Shown in pieces: positions 46,340-58,697 of a stretch of DNA of 64,000 bases (within the stretch, counting starts at the first letter, position 1; each line of letters begins with the position of its first letter). Both the position numbers and the translations under genes were made by a program. The notes beneath the pieces are model-generated. The model made no database searches. It was not told the DNA's origin and saw only the letters and a program-made list of their open reading frames with translations. The stretch is from Leptodactylus fallax. Its lineage: Eukaryota; Chordata; Amphibia; Anura; Leptodactylidae. The stretch lies in NCBI GenBank assembly GCA_947044405.1, contig CAMRHE010000360.1, forward strand, positions 1,508,001-1,572,000, in the 5' to 3' direction.

Positions 46340-46620
46340 CCAGGTATACACTGCAGAGCTGATCTAGGTGCTCTAGGACCCAGCAGGCTCCTGGCTGATC
46401 ACATGGATGTTAGGTCGGGGAATAGCGGCATAGCAACTTCCATAGCTGTATACAGAGCTGCGACGCTCAGTGAGATCTGTGTATACAGCAATAGGGAAAG
46501 CAGGGATAGTAACAAAGCACCTGGAGAGTACGGCTGTCACTGACTACAAGCGCATGCAGCTGCTATCTCTGTAAGTATGTGCAGGTATGTCCTTGCAGAG
46601 ATAAACAGCCGCCGCCTGCA
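46340..46620. repeat. Dispersed repeat shared with 58140-58390
   Basis: Shared ctgcagagctgatct, ctctaggacccagcag, gtagcaacttccatagctgt and gcagggat text. Confidence 0.75.
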
Positions 46621-46624
46621 CGTA

Positions 46625-47337
46625 TAAAGTCAATGGGTAGATAAGTACCTGGGTTTGCTCCTCAATAATAAGCTGGACTGGGCAGATCATATGGAGGCCC
46701 TGTACAGGAAGGGCCACAGCAGGCTCTACCTGCTTAGGAAGCTGAGAGCCTTTGGAATCCGGGGGGCACTTCTTAGGACTTTCTTCAACTCGGTAGTGGC
46801 ATCAGCCATCTTCTTTGGAGTGGCCTGCTGGGGGAGCAGTATATCAACCAGGGACAGAAATAAACTTGACAAGCTGATTAGAAAGGCCAGCTCTGTCCTG
46901 GGGAGCCCACTGGACCCAGTGCAGGTGGTGGGTGACAGAAGGATACTGTCCGTGGTGAGCTCCATGCAGAAGAAGAAGTCCCATCCCATGCATGAGACTG
47001 TGATAGCGCTGAGCAGTACTGTCAGTGACCGACTGCTCCACCCTAGGTGTGAGAAGGAGCGCTATCGGAAGTCTTTCCTCCCCACCGCGGTTAGGCTGTA
47101 CAACCAACACCGACCTAAGCGGAGATCATTACATACAGAGAACTGAAATATCTTTCTGCCTGTTAAATCCCCCCCCCCCCCCCCGCTACGTCTTATCTGT
47201 CTGTCTGCTATTAATGTAATGCCTCTTACCTTGGAACATTCCTCTACATGTTGTATTTGTATTTTTATCTGCTTATCTTATCTTATCTTTGCTGCTGTAA
47301 CACACTGAATTTCCCCATTGTGGGACTATTAAAGGAC

Positions 47338-47372
<35 letters not shown>
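46625..47372 (+). mobile_element. 5'-truncated Rex1/L2-like LINE, 3' end
   Basis: RT C-terminal coding, then a short 3' UTR (ctgaatttccccattgtggg) and an (ATT)n tail at 47338-47372, as in CR1/L2/Rex1 elements with microsatellite tails. Contains a 16-bp poly-C. Same family as 55670-57240. Confidence 0.85.
46640..47146 (+). pseudogene. LINE reverse transcriptase C-terminal fragment
   Basis: Open to its natural stop: LDWADHMEALYRKGHSRLYL, FFNSVVASAIFFGVACWGSS, and ERYRKSFLPTAVRLYN near the end. This is the post-RT C-terminal region of Rex1/L2-type ORF2. The polymerase active site is missing because the copy is 5'-truncated. Confidence 0.85.
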
Positions 47373-49019
47373 GATGGCAAGAGGTTAACATAGGTCATCA
47401 ATATCAGATCGGAGGATTTGACACCCGGCACCCTTACATTCAGCTGTTTTAAGAATCTGCAGTGGCATTTTCATTGAGTATTGAGCACAGCACCATCATT
47501 GTATAATGGCCGTGCTTGGTATTGCAGCTGCAATCAGGTTATCTAAATCATGAATGTGATGTTACAGGCCTGTGAAGAGGAAGAGGAGCCCATCATGTGG
47601 GTGCGTCGAGGGTCAGACCCCCCCATCTGAAGTTGGACAGCCCATTAATAAGAAACTCCCGGAATATCCTTCGAATGGTCCCAGATCCATGACAAGACAA
47701 TGGCAGCCATTTTCTCTGTGGTAGTTCTGTCTTTCTATGTCCTCCTCGGACCACATAACCTGTATTTTTACTTATTCTTTGTGACTTTAGCTAACTCATG
47801 GTGAGTTCAGCAGCTGCAGGAGGAAGGTGTGAGCAGCCATGACTGAGCATTACTGTCCGGGGGAACTAGACTGGGTTGTCATAAACAAGGACTGAGGACT
47901 ATGAGAAATGACAATGATACTATAATACCTGTAACTGTATCCTCTCAAGTCCATGGTAACGCACCTGAGAGAGGGCCCGGCCCTCAAAGAAGTTACCGTC
48001 ATGATGCATGACCTTTCGTGGTGTAACTTTTAATGTGGACAATTATCTGCCCCAGCTATGAGCCAAGGTGCGCGAGGAGCTTCTGCTGAGGTGCCCTGCC
48101 TGGCGCACCAGCCATTGGTAGCGCAGTGTATGCTATGGAGGGATGGTCAAGGCATCAGCCCGGGGGACTTGAAATGCCACACATTGTGCAAAAATTTGAT
48201 GTAAAATTTTTTTGCACAAACTAGACAAACCAGTTGGTAGTGTAAAATTTTACAAGTCAAGCTGCCTATGTGCCAGATTTATCACACAACCTGAGCCAAT
48301 GGGGGGGGGGCACTATTATCACTAGTGGGCCGATGAATGTTCTTGGGCCAATTCCAGACACCCAGCTACTGTTTCTGTATGTGTCATGCACTGTATGGCG
48401 CCCGAGGGAAATAGGTTCCGGGATGCTGTATGACCCAGGCACACTAACTTTGTAACTGGATGATACTCATTATTTATTTTAGCAAGTCAGGGCACCATTT
48501 TCTTGGGCAATGTTGCATGGCACAGCTTATTGCATAGAGAATGGCACACAATATTTGGATATTATTGCCATATATTTAGATATACCTATTTATGTTATGA
48601 TACCAAAGCTGTCACACGGGCCCAGATTATTGCATGTCTGCACGCTCACTCGCTTCATATACTAGAAAGTAACCAAGAAATATATTGAAAACTGATCTGG
48701 CTTATGCATCATCAAGGATAGGTGTGGGGTCAGGTCAGTCTGGTTGTCACTCCCCAATCTACTTCTCAACCGTACAATCCGATCCAGTAGTAAAAAAAAC
48801 ATGGCTACTTTCTTGAAAAAACAGCCCTATCCACTGGTTGCTTGTGGTACTGCATCTCAGCCCCATTTATTACAATGATGGTGAACTGCAATACCAGACA
48901 CAACCTGCGGTCAGATGTGGAATTCTTTTTAGAAGAAAATACCCATCCCCTTTAAGAGGAGATCCCTAAAGAGACTCATATACATGGCTGCTTTATATAC
49001 ACTGACTTCTTTATTGATT
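47373..49019. other. No gene seen; contains duplicated segment copy 2
   Basis: 47728-47925 repeats 45680-45876. A poly-G of 10 at 48301. Otherwise no recognisable element. Confidence 0.45.
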
Positions 49020-49238
49020 TTATTCAAGGTGTGAAATGGTAAATGATGATGGGCCCTTGGTCTGTCTGATGATGGTTCCTTGTGCTGTGATGATGGTTCC
49101 TTGGGCAGTCATGATGGTCTTTGGTCTGTCTGATGATGGTTCCTTGGACTGTGATGATAGTTACTTAGGCAATGATGATGGTCCTTTGTCTGTCTGATGG
49201 TGGTTCCTTGGGCAGTGATGATGGTCCTTGGTCTGTCT
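49020..49238. repeat. 21-22 bp minisatellite, left part
   Basis: Unit gatgatggttccttgggctgt with variants. The array is cut by the L1 and resumes at 55540-55625. Confidence 0.9.
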
Positions 49239-49420
49239 TTTTTTTTTTAAACTGTAATTTTTATTGAAAAAGTATTTTAAAAGAAATACAAGGCAAATGT
49301 AAAGCAAATAATCTGTTACATCAGAGAAAACAACAACAGAAAGACTCAATTTGGGGGAAAACAAAAAACATGACAAAGGAAAGAAACAATAAGGGGAGAA
49401 ACAAAGTTGGGAGTCAGGCA

Positions 49421-52400
49421 TCAGAGACCCTGTGTGGCACAGTAGGAATCCCAGTGGGACCAAATTGCTTCAAATGCCTCTACCGTATGATTGAGGGAGG
49501 CGGTCAAGTACTCCAGACTGCGGATGTCCTTCAGACGGGCTATCAATTCTGAGACTGCTGGGGGAAGAGCCTTTCTCCAATGGCGTGCTATAAGTGTTTT
49601 GGCCGCGGTACACAAGTAAAGGAATAATTTAGATGTATTTTTACCGAGACCTTTTGGCGGGAGATTAAGCAGATAAACCATGGGATCCAGGGGTATACCC
49701 TGGATGAAAAGAGTGTGAGTCATCCTCTCAACCTCGAGCCAGAAAGGGCGAACTAAGGGGCATTCCCAAAAAACATGAAACAGTGTTCCAAGTGTTGCCC
49801 GGCATCGCCAACAACTAGAAGAAATAGTGGGGTTAAGAGTATGTAATAAAGCTGGGGTATGATACCAGTGCATAAGTATTTTGTATTGCGTTTCCCTAAA
49901 CGTTACACAGGAAGAGGATTTAGCTGCACGGGACCATATGACCTGCCACTGGCTGTGCGGAATATGGGTGCCCAGGGTTCCAGACCACCGGGTCATATAT
50001 TTGTGGGCCACCGGGGTCTGCCCCCCCTGAGAGGTCAAGAGCCTATAAATATTTGAAATCAGGCCTCTAGTGGAGGTACCTGCCCGACACAGTCGTTCAA
50101 AAACTGTGGGGAGGGAGACCCGGGTGGACCCAAACTGGGAAACAACAAAATGGACTATTTGCTGATAATGGAACCACTCTGAGGTAGGCAAGTGCTGTAT
50201 GGAAGTGAGGTAGTCGAAGGACCTGAGCTCCAAGGTCGACGGGTCCACCAAGTCTGCTATGTGGAACAAACCCAGCCCACTCCAGGGCCTGACCATAGCG
50301 GCGGTGAGTCCGCTTGGAAGGAGTGGATTATATAAAAAGGAAATCATAGATGAGTGCGGAGCGGCCAATCGAAAGAGCTTAGAACAAGTATTCCAGATAG
50401 ACCGGGTAAAGCCGATAGGGCCTAGCAGCGGAGTAGAGGGTAGGGGGGGGAGGAGGACCACAGATATGCATTGGGGTGAACAGGAGCTAGCCAAAGCTTC
50501 TCTATCTCCACCCATTTCGTGTGCGCCTGGGATGCCGCCCAAAACGGTATACTCCGCAAATGAGCAGCCCAGTAATAATGCAGCAGATGTGGAGCCCCCA
50601 GTCCCCCGTCCGACTTACCCGCCAGCATCACTGATCGGGGAATGCGATGGCGTTTGCCATTCCATATAAATTGTAAGATTGCTTTCTGTAGTGATTTCAG
50701 TTCGGACCTAGGGACTGCCACTGGGAGGGTTTCGAAGAAATAAAGAAGCTTGGGGAGGAGGGTCATCTTAACCGCAGTTATACGGCCTAGGAGAGAAATA
50801 TGAAGAGGACGCCATTTATCTAGGAGAGAGCGGAGCTCATGAAACAGGTGAGGATAATTGACTGAATACAGTGTATGGTATGAAGAGGATAACTGGACAC
50901 CCAAATAACGTAATGAGTGGTCCCTCCACTGGAAAGCAAAATTAGTCTTAAGCAACTGCAAAGTCTCGCCTGGGATATTTAGAGGCAGGGCTTCCGTTTT
51001 ACTAGGGTTAACCTTATAGCCCGATAGGACTCCATATTCCTTTAAAACTCGGAGAAGGTTCGGGAGGGAGGTATGGGGTTTAGTGAGGGTCAACAGGACA
51101 TCGTCTGCGAATAAACTAATTTTAAATTCCCTATCCCTCACAAATCCCCCGGTGATATCTGAGGCAGATCTAATTTGGGCCGCCAGGGGTTCAATACACA
51201 ATGCAAATATTAAAGGTGACAAGGGGCATCCCTGACGGGTTCCATTACGAATGGATAAAGGTTGGGAGGAAGCATTAGGTAGCTTGACCACTGCCCAGGG
51301 GCGGGAATAGAGAGCCCTTATGGCCGTGAGGAAGGCCCCCGAGAACCCGTAACTCTCGAGGGTGGCTATCATAAATGACCAATCAAGGCGATCGAAGGCC
51401 TTCTCAGCGTCCAGACTTAAAAGCAAAGTGGGGGTGGAAGAACGGTTAGCTACATCAATCAAGTCCACCGCCCTTCTAGTGTTATCTCCTCCCTGTCGAC
51501 AGGGGACAAATCCCACCTGGTCCTTGTGGATGAGAGTCGGAAGCCAAAGGCCAAGCCTATTTGCTAAAATTTTTGTAAATAGTTTGAGGTCTGTATTCAG
51601 GAGTGCAATGGGACGATAGTTAGAACATTCCTGATGGTCCTTATGTGGCTTTGGGACCAAGGAAATGTGAGAGTGCAGCATAGTATGCGGGATCGGGGCT
51701 CCATCCAAAAAAGAGTTGAAGAGTTTACACATATGAGGGAGGAGATCAGAATGGAAAGTTTTATAATAAGCATAAATGAACCCATCTGGGCCCGGAGCTT
51801 TACCATTAGGGAGACCCTCCAAGACGGCAGTTAACTCCTCGCCCAATATTGGAGCATTAAGTGAAGAGAGAGCTGAGGGCGGGAGGACCGGGAGCCGACA
51901 GGAGGTCAGATAGGATTGCAAGTTTGTCTCTGTAGCGGAGGGGCCTCTCCCAGCAGCCGAGGGAAGGTTATACAGTGTAGTGTAATAATCTCTAAACAAG
52001 GTCGCTATAGTGTCGGGATGGTGTTGTAGGGTGCCCTGGGAATCTCGGACCGCATGAGGCGTAGAGGAAGCCCGGCGGTCTCTCAGGGTTCTGGCTAGGA
52101 GTGTATGGGCCTTATTTCCCCTCTCATAATACCTCTGGCGGCTGTAGAGGAGAAGGCGATGGGTGGCCTGGGTAGCGAGGTCACGAAGGTCCGCCCTACA
52201 GCTACCAATTGACGCAGCAAGGATACTGTGGGTCGTGACGCTAGTCTCTCGGTTAGGGATCTGATCCTACTGATTAAAGCCTCCTCTCTGACCCTTCGAT
52301 TTCTCTTGGCCTGTGTTCCCAGTGCAATACAGTGACCTCTCATTACTGCCTTATGGGCCTCCCACAGTGTAGATATAGCGGGGACTGATTCAAGATTAAC

Positions 52401-53225
52401 TCGAAAGTATTCTTGGAGGTGGGTACGAAGTTTACCCTGGGTCTCTCGTGAATGAAGGAGAGATTCATTAAGTCGCCAATGGCAACGTTTTGTCGGAGGG
52501 CAGGAGGGAGATAATGTTAGCAGTACGGGAGCGTGATCGGACCAGGATATGGGGCCTATGTCAGCTGACTTCAATAAGCGAAGGGTTAATGTGTTACCGA
52601 AAAAGTAGTCTATTCTAGAGTGGGTTTTATGGGGGTGGAAGTAAAATGTAAAAGAGCGAGCAGAGGGATTGTCCACCCGCCAAAGGTCATAGAGGGCAGC
52701 CGACCGTACAAGGCAGCGAAACTCCTTTGCTAGTCTTGTCTGCGAGGGTCCAGGAGGATCATTATTGAGGGTGAATCTATCCATATTTTCAGAAAAAGCC
52801 ATATTAAAGTCTCCTCCCAGTAACAGTGCAGATCCCTCAGACATTTGCAATTTCCCCAGGACCTGTTTAAGGAAGGGGATCTGAGAAGAGTTAGGGGCAT
52901 ATATGTTACACAAAGTGATAGGTTGACCGCGTAAAAGCCCCTCTAGGATAATATATCGACCCTGGGGATCTAAATGAGAGGCCGAAACAGTGATAGGGCA
53001 GGTACGAGAAAGCAAAATAGCTACTCCCCCCCTCCTACGACTACAATATGCCGAGTAAGCGGAGGGGAAGTAATGGCGAGCAAAATTAAACGTGCCAGTA
53101 TGATCATAATGGGTCTCTTGGAGAAAAGCTACCTCTGCCTGCAGGGAGCAAAGCTACCGCAGGACCATTCGCCGTTTTGAGTTGGAGCCCAGGCCCTTGA
53201 CATTTAATGTAATGCACTTAACCAT
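49421..53225 (-). pseudogene. L1 ORF2: endonuclease and reverse transcriptase (broken)
   Basis: Start ATG at 53223-53225 (MVKCITLNVKGLGS, typical L1 ORF2 opening). TAG at 53154-53156. APE-type endonuclease with LLGGDFNMAF, SRIDYFF and WSDHAPV. Frameshift near 52190. RT with GKAPGPDGF, SNYRPIALLN, QGCPLSPL and FADDVLL active site (about 51100). Second frameshift in a G/C run near 50440. C-terminal CCHC (CWRCRATLGTLFHVFWEC) and stop at 49421. Domain content and order are complete, so the element was once autonomous. Confidence 0.92.
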
Positions 53226-53992
53226 AGAGAAAACAGAGTGGGTTTGTAGCTAGCTTAAGGAAAAATGAGGAAGAGGCAAATCTCACCCAACCATCGAGAG
53301 TCGGAAGCCTTGAAAAAAATAAAGGTGAAGAGTCCAGGCCACTGTAGCCAAACGAGTCTCCGAACCTGAAAAAGGGGAGAAAAGAGAAGGGACAGTAGGG
53401 GAGGGGAAAGAGACAAAAGACACACAAAAGGACGAGGCATAACAAATAAAAAACAAAAATATTTAAAAAACACAATTAAACTAAATCTAGTGGTCGGGAC
53501 TATATCTCCCGGCCGGGGGCAAAAAAAAAATGTCCAAGTCAGGGCCACAAATGACCCTTCCGGGGCCCAACCAGTGGGTCCACAGCTGGACGAAGCCCCC
53601 ACAGTAGAGGGGGGAGTGGGTGGGAGGCGGGAGAGGATCAGCAATATGCAGATCAAAATAGACAGTTGGGGACCTAAGGATAGTAACATCTGTCAGTCAC
53701 TGGGGGGGAAGGGGGAGTCTAACCCACCCGACCGCCCAAACTGAAACATAAGTAAAATGCAAAAAAGTAGTGGGACCATTAAAAGAAAAATGCGTATAAA
53801 CATAAACAGCAATAACAACAGAACCCCCTAATGAGCAAAGTAGACATATCCCTCCCAGAAACTAGGAGGGCCGAGAAAAAAGATACAGTCACGGAGGGGG
53901 GGGTTCCACCCTTGATCTTCTGGAAGAACGTTGCTGGCGTCTAGCCGGGTTCTGGACCGTCCAGACCGGGGGAGGCGGTGGTGGCGGAGCAA

Positions 53993-55438
53993 TCAGTTCT
54001 GTAGGTCAGGGAGAGGAATATCCATAGCAGTGCAAAATGGCTCCAGGTCTGCATAGAACCGCACAGTAGCAGAGCGTCCATTGTGCCTAGCTGTCAAAGA
54101 AAAGGGGAATCCCCAGCGATACGGTATCTGCCGGTCGCACAGAAGCTGTAGCAGAGGGCGCAGATATCTCCTTTTCTGTAGCGTAATCCAAGAAAGATCC
54201 TGATAAAGTTGAATCTTGGCTCCTTCAAATTCAAAGTCTTGAAGACGACGGGCCTTGGAAAGGATGGTTTCCTTCAATGCATAATCGTGCACGCAGCAAA
54301 TAACATCACGCGGGGTGGGGCCAGATCCCTTGGGACGCAGGGCCCTGTGCGCTCTATCCAGTTTAATTTTATGCGTAGGTGGTTCCTGCAAGATGGAGTT
54401 GAAAACCTCCCCCCAAGGTAGCATGTAAATCTTCCTCCTGGGTAGCCTCAGGCAGCCCCCTGACTCTGATATTATTGCGCCTGCCCCGGTTGTGCAAGTC
54501 CTCTAAATGGCGCTGCATGTCATTAACCACCTGGCATTGGGAGAGGACGGTGTCCTGGAGGTGAGACACATGAGAACGGGTCTGGTCATGATCATCTTCA
54601 AGGGTATCAACCCGGTTTGCAATATGCTGGAGATCTTGCCGCAGGACAGCGATTTCAGTGCGTATCTCTAAACGACATGCCGTTGTGACTTTAGCAACCA
54701 GGGAGTCAAAGTCCTCTTTTGACGGTAGATGAGCAAGGTAATCAAGCCACGGTGGAGGGTCAGAGGAGGCTGCCAGAGCATATTGTAGCGGAAGTCGGGG
54801 GTGGCGGTGCAGACGGCGGGGAGAGCTGGGTACAGATAGCCAGGGGGGACAAAGAAGGAGTCATCCCCAAGTCTGCCTCCTCATCTCCTAGGAGGGGTGG
54901 GGGCTGCTGCAAGGGCATGAGGCTAGGAAGTTGTAAGGACTGCCGGGGGGTGAGAGGATCCCCCACAGGGCTAGGAGGACTCCCACGGTCAGATGGTGAC
55001 ATGTGGGGAGGAGAGGCAGTCGCTGAGGTCCCCTGGGACGCTGGGTCCCCCTGATATTGCGTGGGGGAGCCCGCTGAGGAGTGTACCGGCTGAAGCTGCG
55101 GGGGAGGGGGGGCAGTCAGCGCTGCGATGTGAGCGGTCGCAGCGCTTGTCTTACCCGGCGGTGGAGATCGAGCGCCCGGGCTTTCAGCCTCCAAAAGAGC
55201 AGGAGGCCTAACAGGGAGACCTCTCTGCAGCGCGGGAGCCCCTCGCGCTGTCAGCGGAGCTGCCGCTGTAGTTATTCCGGAGGCGGTCGGCGCTGCTGCG
55301 GAGGAAGATGGCCGCCGCCTCGTGGAGGCCCGCGCTGCTGAAGCTGTTGCCGGCTGCAGGAACGCAGACAGGGTAGATTGTGACCTGTCCGCGGGTGCAG
55401 GGTCTCCCACAGCCAGTGTCCGGCTCGTTCTTTTAGCC
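53993..55438 (-). pseudogene. L1 ORF1 RNA-binding protein (frameshifted)
   Basis: Begins at 55436-55438 (MAKRTSRTLAVGDP). A long Pro/Ala/Ser-rich disordered region runs to about 54760, then a frame change into a coiled coil (DLQHIANRVDTLEDD) and the RRM start (RGRRNNIRVRGLPEA). A second frame change near 54415 leads into the RRM/CTD (KIKLDRAHRALRPKG, PRDVICCVHDY). The stop follows LPDLQN at 53993. It packages L1 RNA when intact. Confidence 0.88.
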
Positions 55439-55539
55439 ATGGGGTTCTGTATGTCCCAAATGGTCCCACTTAGCTGACGGTAAGGTAGGAGCTCCTCCAA
55501 AGTGCGTCCTACTCCATCGGATCCCAAGCCACGCCCCCC

Positions 55540-55625
55540 CTTGGTCTGTCTGATGGTGGTTCCTTGGGCTGTGATGATGGTTCCTTGGGCTGTGATGATG
55601 ATCCTTGGGCAGTGATGATGGTACA
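55540..55625. repeat. 21-22 bp minisatellite, right part
   Basis: Continues the array of 49020-49238 on the far side of the L1; begins with the target duplication. Confidence 0.88.
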
Positions 55626-55845
55626 TATAAAAGGCCAATTAGGGGAATTGCAAATTTAACAAGATAAGGTGCCATAACTAATAAAATAAGATAAGATAAT
55701 CCTTTAATAGTCCCACCATGGGGAAATTCAGTGTGTTACAGCAGCATAGATAATACAAATACAAAAAGCTCCAAGGTAGAGGCATTACAGTGACAGTAGG
55801 TACAGATAAAAAAGTAGTAGAAGGGATATCATAACTTAAGATCTT

Positions 55846-57235
55846 TCAGTTGTCTTTATGGAATGATCTCCACTTAGGTCGGTGTTGGTTGTACAGCCTG
55901 ACCGCAGCGGGGGGGAAAGACTTTCGATAGCGCTCCTTCTCACACTTAAGGTGAAGCAGTCGGTCACTGACAGTACTGCCCAGCGCTATTACAGTCTCAT
56001 GCATGGGATGGGACTTCTTCTTCTGCATGGAGCTCACCACGGACAGTATCCTTTTGTCACCCACCACCTGCACTGGGTCCAGGGGGCTCCCCAGGACAGA
56101 GCTGGCCCTTCTAATCAGCTTGTCGAGTCTATTCCTATGGATGATATACTGCTCCCCCAGTAGGCCACTCTGAAGAAGATGGCTGATGCCACTACCGAGT
56201 TGAAAAAGGCCCTAAGAAGTGCCCCCTGTACTCCAAAGGCTCTCAGCCTCCTAAGTAGGTAGAGGCTGCTGTGGCCCTTCCTGTACAGGGCCTCCATGTG
56301 ATCTGCCCAGTCCAGCTTATTATTGAGGAATGCACCCAGGTACTTATAGGTGTTATTTATTATGCTTACTTATATAGCACCATATTTCGCAGCGCTTTAC
56401 AGACATTGACAGTCACTGTCCCATATAGGACTCATAATCTACATTCCCTATCAGTTTGTCTTTGGAGTGTGGGAGGAAACTGGAGGAAATCCACGCAAAC
56501 TCCTTGCAGATGTTGTCTTTGGCAGGATTCAAACCCAGGACTCCAGCGCTGCAAGGCTAACCACTGAGCCACTGTGTTGACTATCTCTGCTTGTCCCCTG
56601 GATGTCCACTAGTTTTGGAGGATATCTGCTCTTGCAAAAGGCCACCACCATCTCCTTGGTCTTCCCAGTCCACAAAATCCCGGTTCAGTTCTCTGTACTC
56701 CCTGTCATCTTGATCTGTGATGAGGCCTACTCTTGCAGAGTCGTCAGAATACTTCTGTAGGTAGCAGCTGGATGAGTTGCACCTAAAATCTGCAGTGTAC
56801 AGTGTGAAGAGGAAAGGGGCGAGAACCGTACCCTGAGGTGCCCCCCGTATTACAGACCACGGTATCTGACACACAGTCTTGGGCTCTCACGTATTGAGAT
56901 CGATTTGTGAGGTAGTCTAGGATCCAGTTGGAGAGGTGGTGGTCCACTCCAGCAAGGCCCAGCTTGTCTCTCAGTAACCTGGGCTGTATGGTGTTAAAAG
57001 CACTGGAGAAATCAAAGAACATTATTCTCACCGTGTTCCCTGGTTTCTCCAGGTGAGACAGAGCCCTGTGCAGAAGGTGGATGATGGCATCATCTACCTC
57101 AATGCCCGGCCGATAAGCAAACTGGAGAGGGTCCATAGCGGGGCTCACTAGAGGGCGGAGATGTGTGAGAACCAATCTCTCTAAGATCTTCATCAGGTGG
57201 GATGTAAATACTACTGGTCTGTAACCTTTAGGGGA
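55846..57235 (-). pseudogene. LINE reverse transcriptase fragments
   Basis: From the right: KGYRPVVFTSHLMKILERLV, FAYRPGIEVDDAIIHLLHRA, IMFFDFSSAFNTIQP (RT motif A), then after a frameshift APQGTVLAPFLFTLYTAD. A degenerate active site, YSDDSA, replaces the usual Y/F-A-D-D. After the SINE the C-terminal ALYRKGHSSLYLLRRLRAFG and KERYRKSFPPAAVRLYN follow. Confidence 0.85.
56345..56580 (-). mobile_element. tRNA-derived SINE
   Basis: On the minus strand an A box TGGCTCAGTGG (56561-56571) and B box GGTTTGAATCC (56525-56535) have tRNA-like spacing, followed by the gtgtgggaggaaactgg-type body common to vertebrate tRNA SINEs (complement visible at 56462-56490). Inserted in the LINE. Confidence 0.75.
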
Positions 57236-57329
57236 CTTTAAAAAGGGGGATATAATTTATAAAGAGAGGTCAGTGGGGACTGTAGGAATATAAGGGGCAA
57301 TGACAATGTAAGGGGGCATTGGGGAAGTA

Positions 57330-57409
57330 TTAAAGGGGTTTTCCAGGGAATAATAAAGTTTACTGGTAAGAAATGGTAAGTTTTAATATTCCCTGGATAA
57401 CCCCTTTAA
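57330..57409. mobile_element. 80-bp TTAA hairpin
   Basis: ttaaaggggttttccaggga…tccctggataacccctttaa, inverted ends with TTAA on both sides. Probably the amputated end pair of a larger MITE. Confidence 0.65.
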
Positions 57410-57800
57410 AGGATTGGACAAGTTACAGAGGAGGTGGGGAAGGTGAAACATAAAAAAAATACTGACTTGTCCCCGGTGAGCTGATGTCCGCTGCTGCTGT
57501 CTGTTCGGGCACCCACCCTGCCTTCCCCGCTGTAAGTCTTGCACTGCATGTAATGTGATTGGTCTCAGCAGTGGCTGGAAAATACTCGGTGATGTCACTA
57601 ATATACGTCACTGGGTCCTTTCCTGCCGATGCTGTAGCCACTGGTTGGCCTCTGCAGTCACGTATGGTGCACGAATTACAGCAGGGAAGGCACGGCACGT
57701 GTCTGAACAGACAGCAGCGGCAGAGGAGTATGATTTTTTTATGTTTCGCCTACCCCCCACCTCCTCTGTGATTTGTCCAATTCCTGGACTACCCCTTTAA
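57406..57800. mobile_element. TTAA hairpin MITE
   Basis: ggattggacaagttacagag / ctctgtgatttgtccaattc and gaggtgggg / ccccacctc arms, ending tacccctttaa. Shares its left TTAA with the 80-bp hairpin. Confidence 0.7.
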
Positions 57801-58125
57801 TACAATAATACAAAGGGGTTATTAATACAAGAGGGGCATTTATGTAGGAGGGCATCATTTATACAAGGAGACATAAGAGGGTGTAGTTAATAATAGGGGA
57901 ATTGGGCAGTAAATAATTTTAGGTGCCGCTCAGGGGCATTATTGATTTAAGGACGGGAAATGTGAACGATTAGTCAGAGACATCACCTGTAAGTCACTAC
58001 ATTGTTCCTGTATGTACATAAATGGTGTTCACAGACCTGTGTACAGCCGGTATATACCACTATATGGTTACTGTATAGTGATAATATCGGTATAGCTGAG
58101 TTGGGGGCACACTAGCTACGCCTCT
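57801..58125. mobile_element. Right end of hAT-like element (family of 23896-25880)
   Basis: 57950-58125 matches 25690-25880 and ends ctagctacgcctctg. The left end was not found, so it is truncated or rearranged. Confidence 0.65.
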
Positions 58126-58139
58126 GCAATAGACCCAGT

Positions 58140-58390
58140 GACAGGAGAATACTGTCTCCTAGCACTTACTGCAGAGCTGATCTGAGTCCTCTAGGACCCA
58201 GCAGCTCAGGTAGTTCCCCGGCTCACATGACAGATCCAGGGCTGGGAGGAAGCCGCAGCGTAGCAACTTCCATAGCTGTATCCACATTGCTCATTGAGTG
58301 CTATGTATACAGGAAGGCAGGGATGATAATAAAGCATCCGGCTTCTCTTTCAGGAGTTTAACTGTCCCCGCTCCTGCAGCTGCACAATCT
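58140..58390. repeat. Dispersed repeat shared with 46340-46620
   Basis: See 46340-46620; same orientation. Confidence 0.75.
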
Positions 58391-58394
58391 CGTG

Positions 58395-58582
58395 TACAAG
58401 TGCAGGTACAGGACAGGTGCAGGTACAGGACAGGTGCAGGTACAGGACAGGTGTAGGTGCAGGTACAGGACAGGTGCAGGTACAGGACAGGTGTAGGTGC
58501 AGGTACAGGACAGGTGTAGGTGCAAGTACAGGACAGATGTAGGTGCAGGTGGAGGTGCGGGTACAGGACAGATGGGGGTACA
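58395..58582. repeat. GT/GA-rich minisatellite (caggtacaggacaggtg units)
   Basis: Units of about 17-29 bp built from caggtgcaggtacaggacag and gtgtaggtg; borders the poly(G) tract. Confidence 0.88.
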
Positions 58583-58637
<55 letters not shown>

Positions 58638-58639
58638 GT

Positions 58640-58697
<58 letters not shown>

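Larger units (their letters stand above)
49239..55539 (-). mobile_element. Full-length L1-type LINE, recently inserted but frameshifted
   Basis: 6301 bp with a poly(A) tail (plus-strand T run at 49239-49248) and target duplication cttggtctgtct (49227-49238 and 55540-55551). The 5' end starts GGGGGGGCGTGG on the minus strand. Order: 5' UTR, ORF1, ORF2, 3' UTR. Inserted into a 21-22 bp minisatellite. ORF1 has two frameshifts; ORF2 has one stop and two frameshifts. Confidence 0.93.
55670..57240 (-). mobile_element. 5'-truncated Rex1/L2-like LINE, split by a SINE
   Basis: Same family as 46625-47372, opposite strand: 3' tail at 55670-55730 (aatagtcccaccatggggaa). The RT body at 56581-57240 and its C-terminus at 55846-56300 are separated by the SINE at 56345-56580. 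Confidence 0.87.

Noticed and set aside
56525..56571. A functional tRNA gene
   Set aside because: A and B boxes are present but no acceptor stem or anticodon arm closes; the body is a SINE.
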